Shown here piece after piece: positions 26,583 to 35,477 of a stretch of DNA of 64,000 nt. Each line of letters starts with the position of its first letter. Within the stretch, counting starts at the first letter, position 1. The position numbers were made by a program, and so were the translations under genes. The stretch is from an uncultured Clostridia bacterium (GTDB taxonomy: Bacteria > Bacillota > Clostridia > Lachnospirales > Anaerotignaceae), in the NCBI GenBank assembly GCA_945868505.1, contig CAMBLO010000006.1, forward strand, positions 1 through 64,000, read 5' to 3'. Below the pieces are notes generated by a model. That model ran no database searches. It was not told the origin of the DNA and saw only the letters and a list, made by a program, of their open reading frames with translations.

Positions 26583-27773
26583 ATGAAAGGAAAACGTTTG
26601 ACGGCTTTGGCGATGGCGGCCATGCTGGGGGTTTCTGCGGTGCAGCCCGTTTTTGCTGCGGACTGGCAGAGCCAAAACCCACTGATTGCCCATGCCTTGG
26701 GGGAAGCCGATGGGAAAATTGAAACAAATTCCAAGGAGGCCTTTATCACCTCTTGGGAAAATGGCTATCGTGTAGTGGAGGGGGATTTTACCTATACCTC
26801 CGATGGCACGCTGGTTTTGCGTCATGATTTCGACGCCGATGGCTCTTATTACCGCTTGGAGATTGAGCCCAACGGCAAGCTGGTGATGGATAGCAAGACC
26901 TTTGTGGAAACACCTGTTATCTATGAACAGACTGCTATCACGGCGGTGGACCTGCTCTATCTGATGATGGAATATCCCGATATGTATCTGGTGACGGATA
27001 CGAAGGATACGGATAAGGCGACGGTGCAGCGGCAGTTCAACGATTTGAAAAATATTGCAAATAATATCGGTGCGCCGGAGATTTTGGAGCGTATCATCCC
27101 CCAAATCTACCATAAGGATATGTTGAACTGGGTGAAGGAAATCTATCCCTTCCAAAACTGGATCTTTACCCTGTATCTCATCACCAATCCCAATTATGCA
27201 GAAATTGCAGACTTTTGTGCCGCCAATGGCATCGATACGGTGACATTGCATTATGACCGTGCCACCAAGGAAAACGTTAGTGCATTGAAAGCAAAGGGGC
27301 TGAAGGTCTATGCCCATACGGTGAATCGCTATCTGGTTTTTGAAGATTTGTTGGAAAATGGGGTAGACGGTATCTATACCGACCGCATCAAACCCTATGA
27401 ATTGGAATGGGTAGGTCTGGAAAACAGCAGAACGTTGACGGAACAAACCTTTCCTGTAAACGAGAAGGAAATGACCTTTACCACATTGGATATCTTCGGC
27501 AAAGCCCATGCACCCCTGCGGCAGTTGGCAGAGGCAGGCAAAAAATTTTCTGCAGAATATAACAAAGAAGCGGGCACACTGAACCTGACCTTGGGCAAAA
27601 AATTCACCACCTTGGGGAATGAAATGCTCATGGATGGCAGCGGCAGACTGGTGACGAAAAAAGCGGATTTCAAGCTGCTTTTGGGCGGCAAGGAAACGGG
27701 CATCCAGTGCTTCTATGTGGACGGGGAGGTTTACGCTCCCGTGGAGGATATCCTTAATTTGATGCAAAAATAA
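26583..27773 (+). CDS. Exported glycerophosphodiester phosphodiesterase-like protein
   Basis: 396 aa. Signal peptide to about residue 22 (cleavage near VFAAD). The GDPD/PI-PLC-like barrel follows: IAHALGE at the start, NSKEAF, VVEGDFTYTSDGTLVLRHDF with the Glu-Asp and His-Asp pairs. Late in the barrel it has NGVDGIYTDR. The last 95 residues look like a copper-amine-oxidase N-terminal-like stalk domain, often a wall-binding unit. It probably cleaves phosphodiesters of lipids or teichoic acid outside the cell. Confidence 0.8.
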   Translation: MKGKRLTALAMAAMLGVSAVQPVFAADWQSQNPLIAHALGEADGKIETNSKEAFITSWENGYRVVEGDFTYTSDGTLVLRHDFDADGSYYRLEIEPNGKLVMDSKTFVETPVIYEQTAITAVDLLYLMMEYPDMYLVTDTKDTDKATVQRQFNDLKNIANNIGAPEILERIIPQIYHKDMLNWVKEIYPFQNWIFTLYLITNPNYAEIADFCAANGIDTVTLHYDRATKENVSALKAKGLKVYAHTVNRYLVFEDLLENGVDGIYTDRIKPYELEWVGLENSRTLTEQTFPVNEKEMTFTTLDIFGKAHAPLRQLAEAGKKFSAEYNKEAGTLNLTLGKKFTTLGNEMLMDGSGRLVTKKADFKLLLGGKETGIQCFYVDGEVYAPVEDILNLMQK

Positions 27774-27787
27774 ATTTTGAGAAAACT

Positions 27788-27837
27788 AAGTCTTAAGAAT
27801 GGTTTTATTGGAAAAAGCCAATCTTAAGACTTTTTTT
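27788..27837 (+). terminator. Terminator after the phosphodiesterase gene
   Basis: AAGTCTTAAGAtTGGctt-type long stem: AAGTCTTAAGA pairs with TCTTAAGACTT across a partly paired loop, then T7. Confidence 0.85.
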
Positions 27838-27901
27838 GTTGTTTTTTGTCGAAAACCGCCGTAAGATAAGAGGGATACAAAAGCAAAAAGGAGGAACTGC
27901 C

Positions 27902-28891
27902 TTGAACGAGGAGAAAAAGAAACGTTTGAGACGCCTGTATTTCAAGACCCTTGCCATCACCTTGGCGGTCTGCATCGCCCTGATGGGGGCGGCCTACGGC
28001 GTATTTTTATATTTGGTGGGCGGTTTGAACCGCTCGGAAATTGATGAAAGCAATCTTTCCGTCAATGAACAGTACGGCGATGATAAGATTATGAATATTG
28101 CCCTGTATGGGGTGGATTCCCGCAACAATGATTATGAGGGGCGTTCCGATGCCATTATGATTGCCTCCATCAACGGCAAGACGGGCAAGGTGAAGCTGAT
28201 TTCCATTGCAAGAGATACATACGTTTCCGTTCCCGGCTATTATGATACCAAGATCAACCATGCCTATGCCTATGGCGGCCCTGAGCTTGCCATCCAAACC
28301 CTGAACGAAAACTTCGGCATGAATATCACTGATTATGTCACCGTAAACTTCGATTCTCTGGCGGAGGTTATCGATGAAATGGGCGGCGTGATGGTAGATG
28401 TGACAGAGGCGGAGCGGCAGCAGGTCAATGCTTACCTTCTCAGCGGCGAGCCCTTGCGGGAAACAGGCTATATCAATCTGAACGGCCCTCAGGCAGTCAG
28501 CTATTCCCGTATCCGAAAGATAGACAGCGACAGTATGCGTGCCTCCCGCCAGCGGGAAGTCCTTGCGTCCCTGTTTGAAAAGGCAAAGGAAATCAACCCT
28601 CTGGAATACCCCTCCTATGTGCGGAAGTTTGCGCCCATGGTGGAAACCTCTTTGAGCAACGAAGAAATTTTGAAGATTGCATCAGTGGGCCTGAAGGGCA
28701 GCGACCTTACCTTGGAGCAGGCGGCCTTCCCCAATGATTATATTGCTTCTACGGGGCAGACCATCGGTGGGGTATGGTATTATGTGTATGACTTGGAGCA
28801 GGCAAAAGATATGCTCCGGCAGTATATTTATGAGGATATTCCCTTTGAAGAGTATGGCATGGCAGAAGAATCCATTGAAAAAACCGAATAA
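27902..28891 (+). CDS. LytR-CpsA-Psr (LCP) family protein
   Basis: 329 aa starting at TTG 27902, chosen because AAAGGAGG ends 7 nt before it and no ATG fits. One TM segment near 16-40 anchors an extracellular LCP domain. Family hallmarks are present: YGVDSR, SDAIMIASING, SIARDTYV and YSRIRKIDSDSMRASRQREVL with the conserved Asp and Arg residues. These enzymes attach teichoic acids or polysaccharides to peptidoglycan. Confidence 0.9.
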   Translation: MNEEKKKRLRRLYFKTLAITLAVCIALMGAAYGVFLYLVGGLNRSEIDESNLSVNEQYGDDKIMNIALYGVDSRNNDYEGRSDAIMIASINGKTGKVKLISIARDTYVSVPGYYDTKINHAYAYGGPELAIQTLNENFGMNITDYVTVNFDSLAEVIDEMGGVMVDVTEAERQQVNAYLLSGEPLRETGYINLNGPQAVSYSRIRKIDSDSMRASRQREVLASLFEKAKEINPLEYPSYVRKFAPMVETSLSNEEILKIASVGLKGSDLTLEQAAFPNDYIASTGQTIGGVWYYVYDLEQAKDMLRQYIYEDIPFEEYGMAEESIEKTE

Positions 28892-28931
28892 ATGATTCAA
28901 AAAGTCAAATGGATATTTTTGAAAAAAATGG

Positions 28932-29262
28932 TTGACAAAAAAATTGAACGGGGTATAATGGGGTACAAGTTCAAAAGACAAAGGCAATGAAAAGAAGAGT
29001 ACATCCTGAAAGATTTTACAGAGAACCTCTGGTAGCTGCGAAGGAGGAAATGCGGAAAGGATGGAAGATGGTCTTGGAGCCGCGCACCGAGAGGAGAACC
29101 CTTTAGGCTGCGACGGGAGCGCCCGTGACAGCGCCAGAGTATCGGCGAAATGCCCGTACTTGATAAGGCCGTAGCCGTGAGGCTATGGTGAATTAGGGTG
29201 GTAACACGAAGCAAATATGCTCTCGTCCCTGAGTTGTTTTACTTAGGGACGGGAGTTTTTTA
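28932..29262 (+). promoter_or_regulatory. T-box leader of metNIQ (methionine specifier likely)
   Basis: TTGACA at 28932-28937 and TATAAT at 28954-28959 start the leader. The stem I region has the AGAGA-type motif and distal loop (around 29018-29040). A GAAG-ATG-G context at 29064-29071 puts a Met codon at 29068-29070 as candidate specifier. The T-box sequence AGGGTGGTAACACG lies at 29195-29208. The terminator is CTCGTCCCT/AGGGACGGGAG at 29222-29255 with T6. Uncharged tRNA-Met should stabilise the antiterminator and turn on methionine uptake. The specifier call is less certain than the T-box itself. Confidence 0.9.
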
Positions 29263-29300
29263 TTATGGGACTCCTGAACAAAAACAATGGTTTTTGAATA

Positions 29301-29413
29301 GGGTCAAGGGGTATGAGCACCGCCAAGAGGAAGGCGGCGGCGTTAGCCGTCTTTCCGAAGGAAAGATGCTTGAGCAATCCCCTTGCAGGGGTCGAGAGGG
29401 GACAGCGTCCCCC
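29301..29413 (-). repeat. Double-hairpin element, copy F (long form, minus strand)
   Basis: Lies between the T-box terminator and metN. It matches copy B (32008-32121) in inverted orientation over about 80 bp and includes three small hairpins: CGCC-GGCGG, CGGCG-GCCG and CTTTCC-GAA-GGAAAG. In copy B the last stem is CTTCCC/GGGAAG, a compensatory change. It ends with a GGGGACAGCGTCCCC hairpin. It is the only copy that does not follow a stop codon. Confidence 0.75.
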
Positions 29414-29432
29414 GGAGAAAGGTGGTTTCAAA

Positions 29433-30452
29433 ATGTCTGAAAAAGAAACGATGATCCGCTTAGAGGGCATCAAAAAACGCTTCCGCACCAAGGCGGGAGA
29501 ATTGGAAGTGCTCCACGGCGTGAGCGCAGATATCAAAAAAGGCGAAGTATTCGGTATCATCGGGCTGAGCGGTGCCGGCAAAAGTACATTGGTACGCTGC
29601 ATCAACCTGTTGGAACGCCCCACAGCCGGTAAGGTTTGGCTGGATGGGGTGGAGCTGACCTCCCTGCCGGAAAAGGAACTGAGAGAACAGCGCAGACACA
29701 TGGGCATGATTTTCCAGCAGTTCCATCTGCTGATGCAGAGAACCGCATTGGATAACGTTTGCTTCCCTCTGGAAATCAGCGGCGTGCCCAAGGCACAGGC
29801 GAAGGAAAGAGCCAAAGAACTGCTGGAGCTGGTTGGTCTGGCGGATAGAATCGATTCCTATCCTTCACAGCTTTCCGGCGGTCAGAAGCAGAGAGTTGCC
29901 ATTGCCAGAGCATTGGCAACAGAGCCTAAGGTACTCCTTTGTGACGAAGCAACCTCCGCATTGGACCCTAACACAACGGCAGGCGTTCTTTCCCTGCTGA
30001 AGGATATTAACGAACGACTGGGCATCACCATCGTGGTGATCACCCACGAAATGAGCGTTATCCAAGAAATCTGTGACAGAGTTGCCATCATCGACGGCGG
30101 TTTGATTGCAGAAGAAGGCAGCGTAGAAGAAATCTTCCGCGCACCCAAAACAAAGATCGGTCAGGAACTGGTGATGCATGAAGGCTCCAACAGAGAAGCC
30201 TATACAGGCAAACTGCCTTATAGCTATCGTCTGGTATTTAACGGTGGCAAGGAAAACGAGCCTGTTCTTGGGGAAATGATGATTGAAACAACGGGTGTTG
30301 TTAATATTCTGGCAGCAAATACCAGAACCATTGACGGTCAGGATTTTGGACAGATGGTGGTACAGTTCCCCGAAGAAAAAGAACTGAGAGAAAGAATGAT
30401 CCAGTATCTGACAGACAGAGGCGTTGTGGTAGAGGAGGTAGAATATGTTTAA
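29433..30452 (+). CDS. metN: Methionine ABC transporter ATP-binding protein
   Basis: 339 aa from ATG 29433 (GAAAGGTGG upstream); a longer frame from 29313 runs through repeat copy F and is rejected. Walker A GLSGAGKST, signature LSGGQKQR and Walker B VLLCDEATSALD are intact. The C-terminal domain (about 260-339) is the methionine-binding NIL regulatory domain that mediates trans-inhibition in MetNI. It overlaps metI by 8 nt. Confidence 0.95.
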   Translation: MSEKETMIRLEGIKKRFRTKAGELEVLHGVSADIKKGEVFGIIGLSGAGKSTLVRCINLLERPTAGKVWLDGVELTSLPEKELREQRRHMGMIFQQFHLLMQRTALDNVCFPLEISGVPKAQAKERAKELLELVGLADRIDSYPSQLSGGQKQRVAIARALATEPKVLLCDEATSALDPNTTAGVLSLLKDINERLGITIVVITHEMSVIQEICDRVAIIDGGLIAEEGSVEEIFRAPKTKIGQELVMHEGSNREAYTGKLPYSYRLVFNGGKENEPVLGEMMIETTGVVNILAANTRTIDGQDFGQMVVQFPEEKELRERMIQYLTDRGVVVEEVEYV

Positions 30453-31104
30453 GGAAGGTATGCTGGCCCTTGTGGGTCAGGGGTTTATTGAAACCATTTA
30501 TATGACAGTCATCTCCACGGCTTTGGCGTATCTGGTGGGCCTGCCTCTGGGGTTGATCCTGGTGGTGACAGATAAGGATGGTATCCATCCCATCTCTTGG
30601 CTGAATAGCCTGTTGGGGCTGATTATCAACTTCTTCCGTTCCGTTCCCTTTTTGATTTTGCTGATTGCATTGATGCCCTTTACAAAGGCGGTCGTTGGCA
30701 CTGTCATTGGCTCCAAGGCGGCGATTGTTGGGCTTTGGGTGGCTGCGACACCCTTTATCGCCAGAATGGTGGAATCTTCTTTAAAGGAAGTGGAAGTCGG
30801 CGTGATCGAAGCGGCCCAGTCCATGGGGGCGTCTCCTTTCCAGATCATGCGGAAGGTACTTTTGCCGGAAGCAAAGCCTTCTCTTTTGGTGGGGGCAGCC
30901 ATCAGCATCACAACGATTTTGGGCTACTCCGCTATGGCGGGTATTGTCGGTGCCGGCGGCTTGGGTGCCATTGCCATCAACTATGGCTATTACCGTGGGC
31001 AGGAAGATGTTATGTATATCATGGTAGTCCTGCTGGCGATTATCGTGCTGGTGTTCCAGGAATTGGGAATGAGAATTTCCAAACGTACAGATAAAAGACT
31101 GTAA
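30445..31104 (+). CDS. metI: Methionine ABC transporter permease
   Basis: 219 aa, five membrane spans, with the EAA-type loop VGVIEAAQSMGASPFQIMRKV that contacts the ATPase. Short MetI length and order metN-metI-metQ support D/L-methionine as substrate, as does the T-box ahead of the operon. Confidence 0.94.
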   Translation: MFKEGMLALVGQGFIETIYMTVISTALAYLVGLPLGLILVVTDKDGIHPISWLNSLLGLIINFFRSVPFLILLIALMPFTKAVVGTVIGSKAAIVGLWVAATPFIARMVESSLKEVEVGVIEAAQSMGASPFQIMRKVLLPEAKPSLLVGAAISITTILGYSAMAGIVGAGGLGAIAINYGYYRGQEDVMYIMVVLLAIIVLVFQELGMRISKRTDKRL

Positions 31105-31173
31105 GCCCTGAAAGGGATTTACATATCAAAACAAAAAAATTTATATTTTTTACAAACAAGGAGGAAATGTATC

Positions 31174-32004
31174 ATGAAGAAATTTTTTGCAATTTTACTG
31201 ACAGGTGTGCTGACACTGGGCTTGGCTGCCTGCGGCGGTTCCGCAGAAGCACCCGCTGACGAAACATCCGCAGATGCCATCACACTGAAAATCGGTGCTT
31301 CTCCCACACCCCACGCTGAAATTCTGGAAGCAGCAAAAGAAGAACTGGCTGCAAAGGGCATCAACCTGGAAATCGTTGAATTCACAGACTATGTTCAGCC
31401 CAATCTGGCAACAGAATCCGGCGATCTGGATGCAAACTTCTTCCAGCACCTGCCTTATCTGGAATCCTTCAATGAAGAACAGGGCACAGATTTGGTTTCC
31501 ATCGGTGCAATCCACTATGAACCCATGGGCATCTACGCTGGCACAGTAACAGACCTGACAAACATCCCCGAAGGCACAAAGATTGGTATCCCCAATGACG
31601 CAACAAACGGCGGTCGTGCGCTGCTGCTGCTGGAAGCAAACGGTCTGATCAAACTGGATCCCGCAGCTGGCACATCTGCGACAAAGCTGGATATCGTTGA
31701 AAATCCCCTGAATCTGGAAATCATCGAAATGGAAGCTGCACAGCTGCCTCTGTCTCTGGGCGATCTGGGTCTGGCAGTCATCAACGGCAACTATGCAATG
31801 CAGAATGGCCTGAAAACAGAAGATGCACTGGCAATCGAAGCTGCTGACTCTCTGGCTGCAACAACTTATGCAAACATTATCGCTGTAAAAGCTGGCAACG
31901 AAGAAGCACCCGGTATGGCAGAACTGATGGAAGTACTGACAGGTGAAACAATCTCTGCATTCATCGAAAGCACATACGGCGGCGCAGTTGCTCCTATGAA
32001 CTAA
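31174..32004 (+). CDS. metQ: Methionine-binding lipoprotein (NlpA family)
   Basis: 276 aa. Signal peptide with lipobox LGLAACGG (Cys20 or so). The mature part is the NLPA/MetQ periplasmic-binding fold with LKIGASPTPHAEIL and NYAMQNGL. Captures methionine at the outer membrane face for MetNI. Preceded by AAGGAGG. A double-hairpin element begins 3 nt after its stop. Confidence 0.95.
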   Translation: MKKFFAILLTGVLTLGLAACGGSAEAPADETSADAITLKIGASPTPHAEILEAAKEELAAKGINLEIVEFTDYVQPNLATESGDLDANFFQHLPYLESFNEEQGTDLVSIGAIHYEPMGIYAGTVTDLTNIPEGTKIGIPNDATNGGRALLLLEANGLIKLDPAAGTSATKLDIVENPLNLEIIEMEAAQLPLSLGDLGLAVINGNYAMQNGLKTEDALAIEAADSLAATTYANIIAVKAGNEEAPGMAELMEVLTGETISAFIESTYGGAVAPMN

Positions 32005-32007
32005 GCA

Positions 32008-32121
32008 ACCTTGAGGGCGTTGCCCTCAAACTTCCACGAGGGGCTCCTGTCAAGCATCTTCCCTTCGGGAAGACGGCTTCGCCGCCGCCTTGATCTTGGC
32101 GGTGCTTATACCCCTCGACCC
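32008..32121 (+). repeat. Post-stop double-hairpin element, copy B (long form)
   Basis: Hairpin 1 TTGAGGGCGTTGCCCTCAA at 32011-32029, then CGAGGGG paired with CCCCTCG (32111-32117) around a 65-nt insert of small hairpins, and the end GACCC. Oriented with metQ. The insert is the inverted counterpart of copy F. Confidence 0.8.
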
Positions 32122-32128
32122 TATACGC

Positions 32129-32166
32129 AAAAAAAGCGATTTTCCAACCGGAAAATCGCTTTTTTT
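32129..32166. terminator. Terminator between metQ and dut
   Basis: AAAAAAGCGATTTTCC and GGAAAATCGCTTTTTT, nearly identical to the stem at 11410-11445. Beyond it, 32171-32198 is a decayed version of the 37-bp unit of copies G and H. Confidence 0.85.
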
Positions 32167-32221
32167 ATGAAAAGTTTAGATGAAGCCTATTTATAAGGTA
32201 GTGGAGAGGATGCCCACGGTC

Positions 32222-32656
32222 TTACTTCTTTCCGGTAGAGCCGTGTCCGCCCCTGTCTGCGTTGTCAAGGCTTTCCACTTCGTCAAACACCAATGCAGGC
32301 TGATGCTCAAAGATGCGGAACTGGCAGATGCGGTCATTTACTTCAATTACCGTATCCCGCAGGGCATAGGCAGGCATAAACCACTGGTCATTGTTGCCGC
32401 AGTAGCTTTCATCCACGATGCCGCAATGGTTGGTCTGGATGATGCCAAAATTTTTAAAGGTAGAGCTGCGGGGTACAATATGGGCTTCATAGCCCTTGGG
32501 CAGCTCCATGGCGATGCCCAGAGGAATTAGCTTAAATTCCCCTTCTTTCAGCTCTATACGCTCCGCCGCCCGCAGGTCAATCCAGTCGGATTTACCGTCA
32601 ATGTAGCGGAGCTTTTCAATTTTATCACTCAAATATTTAATTTTAATCGTTTCCAT
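32222..32656 (-). CDS. dut: dUTP diphosphatase
   Basis: 144 aa trimeric dUTPase fold. Motifs seen: [10 protein letters not shown] (motif I), [11 protein letters not shown] (motif II), [15 protein letters not shown] (motif III, with the uracil-discriminating loop) and a Gly-rich end [10 protein letters not shown] (motif V). It removes dUTP and supplies dUMP for dTTP synthesis. It lies downstream of nrdDG, so deoxynucleotide genes are grouped. Confidence 0.93.
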   Translation of the reverse strand: METIKIKYLSDKIEKLRYIDGKSDWIDLRAAERIELKEGEFKLIPLGIAMELPKGYEAHIVPRSSTFKNFGIIQTNHCGIVDESYCGNNDQWFMPAYALRDTVIEVNDRICQFRIFEHQPALVFDEVESLDNADRGGHGSTGKK

Positions 32657-32701
32657 AAATTTATCCTTTCTGTTAGCAAAAGGGGGTGCTTTTGTAAATG
32701 G

Positions 32702-32755
32702 GGGTCGAGGGGAATCATTCCCCTCGTAGGGGGCTCGAGGGACAACGTCCCTCGA
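32702..32755 (-). repeat. Post-stop double-hairpin element, copy E (minus strand)
   Basis: Begins 3 nt after the nrdG stop. Hairpin 1 TCGAGGGACGTTGTCCCTCGA, hairpin 2 CGAGGGGAATGATTCCCCTCG, then GACCC. Hairpin 2 has the same loop as copy C (AAGGGGAATGATTCCCCTT) but A-T closing pairs are replaced by G-C. Confidence 0.8.
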
Positions 32756-32758
32756 AAA

Positions 32759-33253
32759 TCATTCTGCATGATATAAGTAGAGGGAGCTGTTTTTCAAAGA
32801 TTTCTGCACATCAATGATGCGCTGATTGAAGCTGCCCTTCCAGTGGAGCTTCGTATCCTTCAAATCCTCCACAAATTTCCCGTCTACCAGTACATCAATA
32901 TACTGCATCAAGGGCAGGGCGCTGATTTCCTCCCAGCGATAGCCGGTGTAAAGCCAGATGTTTTTATCGGGAAATTCCAGCTTTACTTTTCTCGCCAGCC
33001 GTTCGATGCCCATGCGGTTGCCTTCATAAAGGGGGTCGCCGCCGCTGAAGGTGATGCCACTGATATAATCCCGGCTGAGGACAGAAAACAACTCTGCTTC
33101 CGCTGCTGCATCGAAGGGTATGCCGCCGTTAGGGTCCCATGTAAAGGGATTGTGGCAGCCCTTGCAGTGGTGAGAACAGCCCGCCACCCAAAGGACCACC
33201 CGCAGCCCTTCGCCGTTGAGCATATCGTCTTTCGTAATATTATGATACCGCAT
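32759..33253 (-). CDS. nrdG: Anaerobic ribonucleotide reductase activating protein
   Basis: 164 aa radical SAM protein with the [4Fe-4S] motif Cys26-Cys30-Cys33 (CSHHCKGC). It uses S-adenosylmethionine to make the glycyl radical on NrdD. Its ATG overlaps the nrdD stop (TAATG), so translation is coupled. Confidence 0.95.
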   Translation of the reverse strand: MRYHNITKDDMLNGEGLRVVLWVAGCSHHCKGCHNPFTWDPNGGIPFDAAAEAELFSVLSRDYISGITFSGGDPLYEGNRMGIERLARKVKLEFPDKNIWLYTGYRWEEISALPLMQYIDVLVDGKFVEDLKDTKLHWKGSFNQRIIDVQKSLKNSSLYLYHAE

Positions 33254-35370
33254 TACATACTCTTCCTTTCTGCAATTTCCGCCATTTTCGCATCGTTCAG
33301 TCGGGTATCGCCTTTGACACGGGAATAGGAGAGATAGCCGTTCATACGGTCAATCTTCGTCAGGTTTTTGCTGCCGCATTTGGGGCAAACGTCCATTTCC
33401 AGCTCCTGATGGCCGCAATCGTCGCAATAAGCCAGAGAAAGGTTGACCCCTTCATAGAAGCCCAGCTTCATGGCACGACGCACCAGTGTGCGGATGGCAT
33501 CCAGATTATAGTCGATGGGATATTTTACATACTGAATCTTGCCACCGTTGGAAAGATCCCAGAAGCGTTTTTCCAAGTTCTGCTTTTCGATGGGGGTGAT
33601 ATCCTCTGTTACATGGCAATGGAAGCTGTTGCTGACGTATGGTCTGTCGGAAACATTTTCAATGACGCCATATTTCTTGCGGAACTGGGTTACCTGCAGG
33701 CCGCAAAGGCTTTCCGCGGGGGTGCCGTAGATGGCGTAAAGATTGCCGTCGGCTTTTTTGAATTCTGCAATCTTATCGTTGATATGCTGCAGAGTGTCGA
33801 TGGCGAACTGCCCGTCCTCCACCAGAGATTTGCCGTTATGCAGCTCCTGCAATTCATTCAGAGCCGTGATGCCGAAGGATGCTGTCGCAGATTTCAGCAG
33901 GGGCTTGATTTTATCATGGATATTCAAATGACCGCCGTAGAAGCCGCCCTCACAGTAAGCCAGCGGGTTGGTAGATGCCCGCATTTCCCCCAGATAGGCA
34001 TAGGTACGGATATGCAGCTGGCGAATCAGTTCCAGATAGTAGTCCAATACTTCATAGAAGGGCTTGCTTTCCTGCTTTGCCTTGGCATAAATCATGGGCA
34101 GGTGCAGGCTGACTGCACCGATATTGAAGCGTCCCACGAAAACAGGCTTGTCCTGCTCATCGGCAGGCTCCATGCCGCCCCGTTCAAACCAAGGGGACAG
34201 GAAGGCACGACAGCCCATGGGGCTGATGATAGCGCCGTATTTTTTATACATTTCCGCCACATAGCCTTCGCCTGTCAGGGAAAGCCAGTCGGGGTACATG
34301 GTCTTGGAGGAGCAGAGGATGCCTGCCTCGAAAACATCTTCCAGTTCCTTGCCGGGACCGTGGAGGTTTTCATCATAGAGGAAAACCAGCTTGGGGAAAA
34401 GAACGGGCTTCTTGCAGTTCTTCTTGCCCTGACCCTTTCTGCGGACATTCAGCATGGTAATCGAAGCCATTTTCGCAAATTTGCCTGTGCCTGTGCCGAA
34501 GGTCATGGTGATGAAGGGGTAATCGCCGCGGCTGGATGCAACGGTATTGAATTTATATTCCCAGCCTTGGAAGCCTTGGTCAAAATCCTTCTGGATATCC
34601 TTCATGGCTTCTCTATCGGCTACACGAGCAGTCAGACCCATGTCCATATAGCGGCGGTAGTATTTTTCATAGCTTTTTTCTGCATAGGGCTCCAGAAGCA
34701 GGTCTACGGAAGGCACCGTAAAGCCGCCGTACTGCTGGCTGGCTGCGGAAAGGACGATATCCCCGATGACGTCGAAGGCAACCTCCAGCGTCTTGGGCTC
34801 GTTGTACCACAGGTTGCCCATTTCGAAGCCCCCTGTCAGCACTTCCTTTACATTGAAAAGACAGCAGTTCATGGTATCTCTGCGGGCGGACATATCGTGG
34901 ATATAGATATACCCATCTCTGCAGGCCTGCAGTTCCTCTGTTGTCATGAAAAATTTCTGATACAGCTCTTTATTCAGCTGATTGAACACAAGGCTGCGCT
35001 TGGTGGAAACCAGTGCGCTGTCGGTGTTGCTGTTTTCCTTGTCGCCGATATACATGATGGACTGGCTTTTTTTGTATACCTCGTCCAGCATTTTGACGAA
35101 ATCCTGTTTATAGTTGCGGTAATCCCGATAGCTTTTGGCAACCTCGGGCTTTACCTGCTCCAAAGCACTTTCTACGATGTTGTGCATCTGGGCAATGGGA
35201 ATGCCCTCCTGCCCCAGAGAGCGGGCTTTGGTTTCCACATATTCACAGAGGAAATCCAGTTCCTCTTGCGTAAATTTTACCATGGCACGATATGCCGATT
35301 TATTGACAGCTGTCACGACCTTTTGGACATTCCAAGCTTCGTGGGTGTTATCTTTTTTGATGACGTACAT
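33253..35370 (-). CDS. nrdD: Anaerobic ribonucleoside-triphosphate reductase
   Basis: 705 aa from ATG 35370 (AAGGAGG upstream; an 11-residue longer frame lacks a site). An ATP-cone domain occupies about 1-90. The C-terminal zinc site is CDDC...CPKC at about 648-665, and the glycyl radical is Gly678 in RMNGYLSYSR. It reduces NTPs to dNTPs with formate as reductant under anoxia. The 107-bp upstream spacer (35371-35477) should hold its promoter, but I see no clear consensus there. Confidence 0.96.
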   Translation of the reverse strand: MYVIKKDNTHEAWNVQKVVTAVNKSAYRAMVKFTQEELDFLCEYVETKARSLGQEGIPIAQMHNIVESALEQVKPEVAKSYRDYRNYKQDFVKMLDEVYKKSQSIMYIGDKENSNTDSALVSTKRSLVFNQLNKELYQKFFMTTEELQACRDGYIYIHDMSARRDTMNCCLFNVKEVLTGGFEMGNLWYNEPKTLEVAFDVIGDIVLSAASQQYGGFTVPSVDLLLEPYAEKSYEKYYRRYMDMGLTARVADREAMKDIQKDFDQGFQGWEYKFNTVASSRGDYPFITMTFGTGTGKFAKMASITMLNVRRKGQGKKNCKKPVLFPKLVFLYDENLHGPGKELEDVFEAGILCSSKTMYPDWLSLTGEGYVAEMYKKYGAIISPMGCRAFLSPWFERGGMEPADEQDKPVFVGRFNIGAVSLHLPMIYAKAKQESKPFYEVLDYYLELIRQLHIRTYAYLGEMRASTNPLAYCEGGFYGGHLNIHDKIKPLLKSATASFGITALNELQELHNGKSLVEDGQFAIDTLQHINDKIAEFKKADGNLYAIYGTPAESLCGLQVTQFRKKYGVIENVSDRPYVSNSFHCHVTEDITPIEKQNLEKRFWDLSNGGKIQYVKYPIDYNLDAIRTLVRRAMKLGFYEGVNLSLAYCDDCGHQELEMDVCPKCGSKNLTKIDRMNGYLSYSRVKGDTRLNDAKMAEIAERKSM

Positions 35371-35477
35371 GTATATTTCCTCCTTTACAGGCAGATTCCT
35401 CAAATGAACAGATTCTTACCTATAAATATACTGCAAAATGAATTTTAGTGGTGTTGCATTTATCACAGTAAAAACGA

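Noticed and set aside
33409..35448. 679-codon open frame on the plus strand
   Set aside because: It is antisense to nrdD over its whole length, has no ribosome binding site and its translation resembles no protein family; nrdD is certain.
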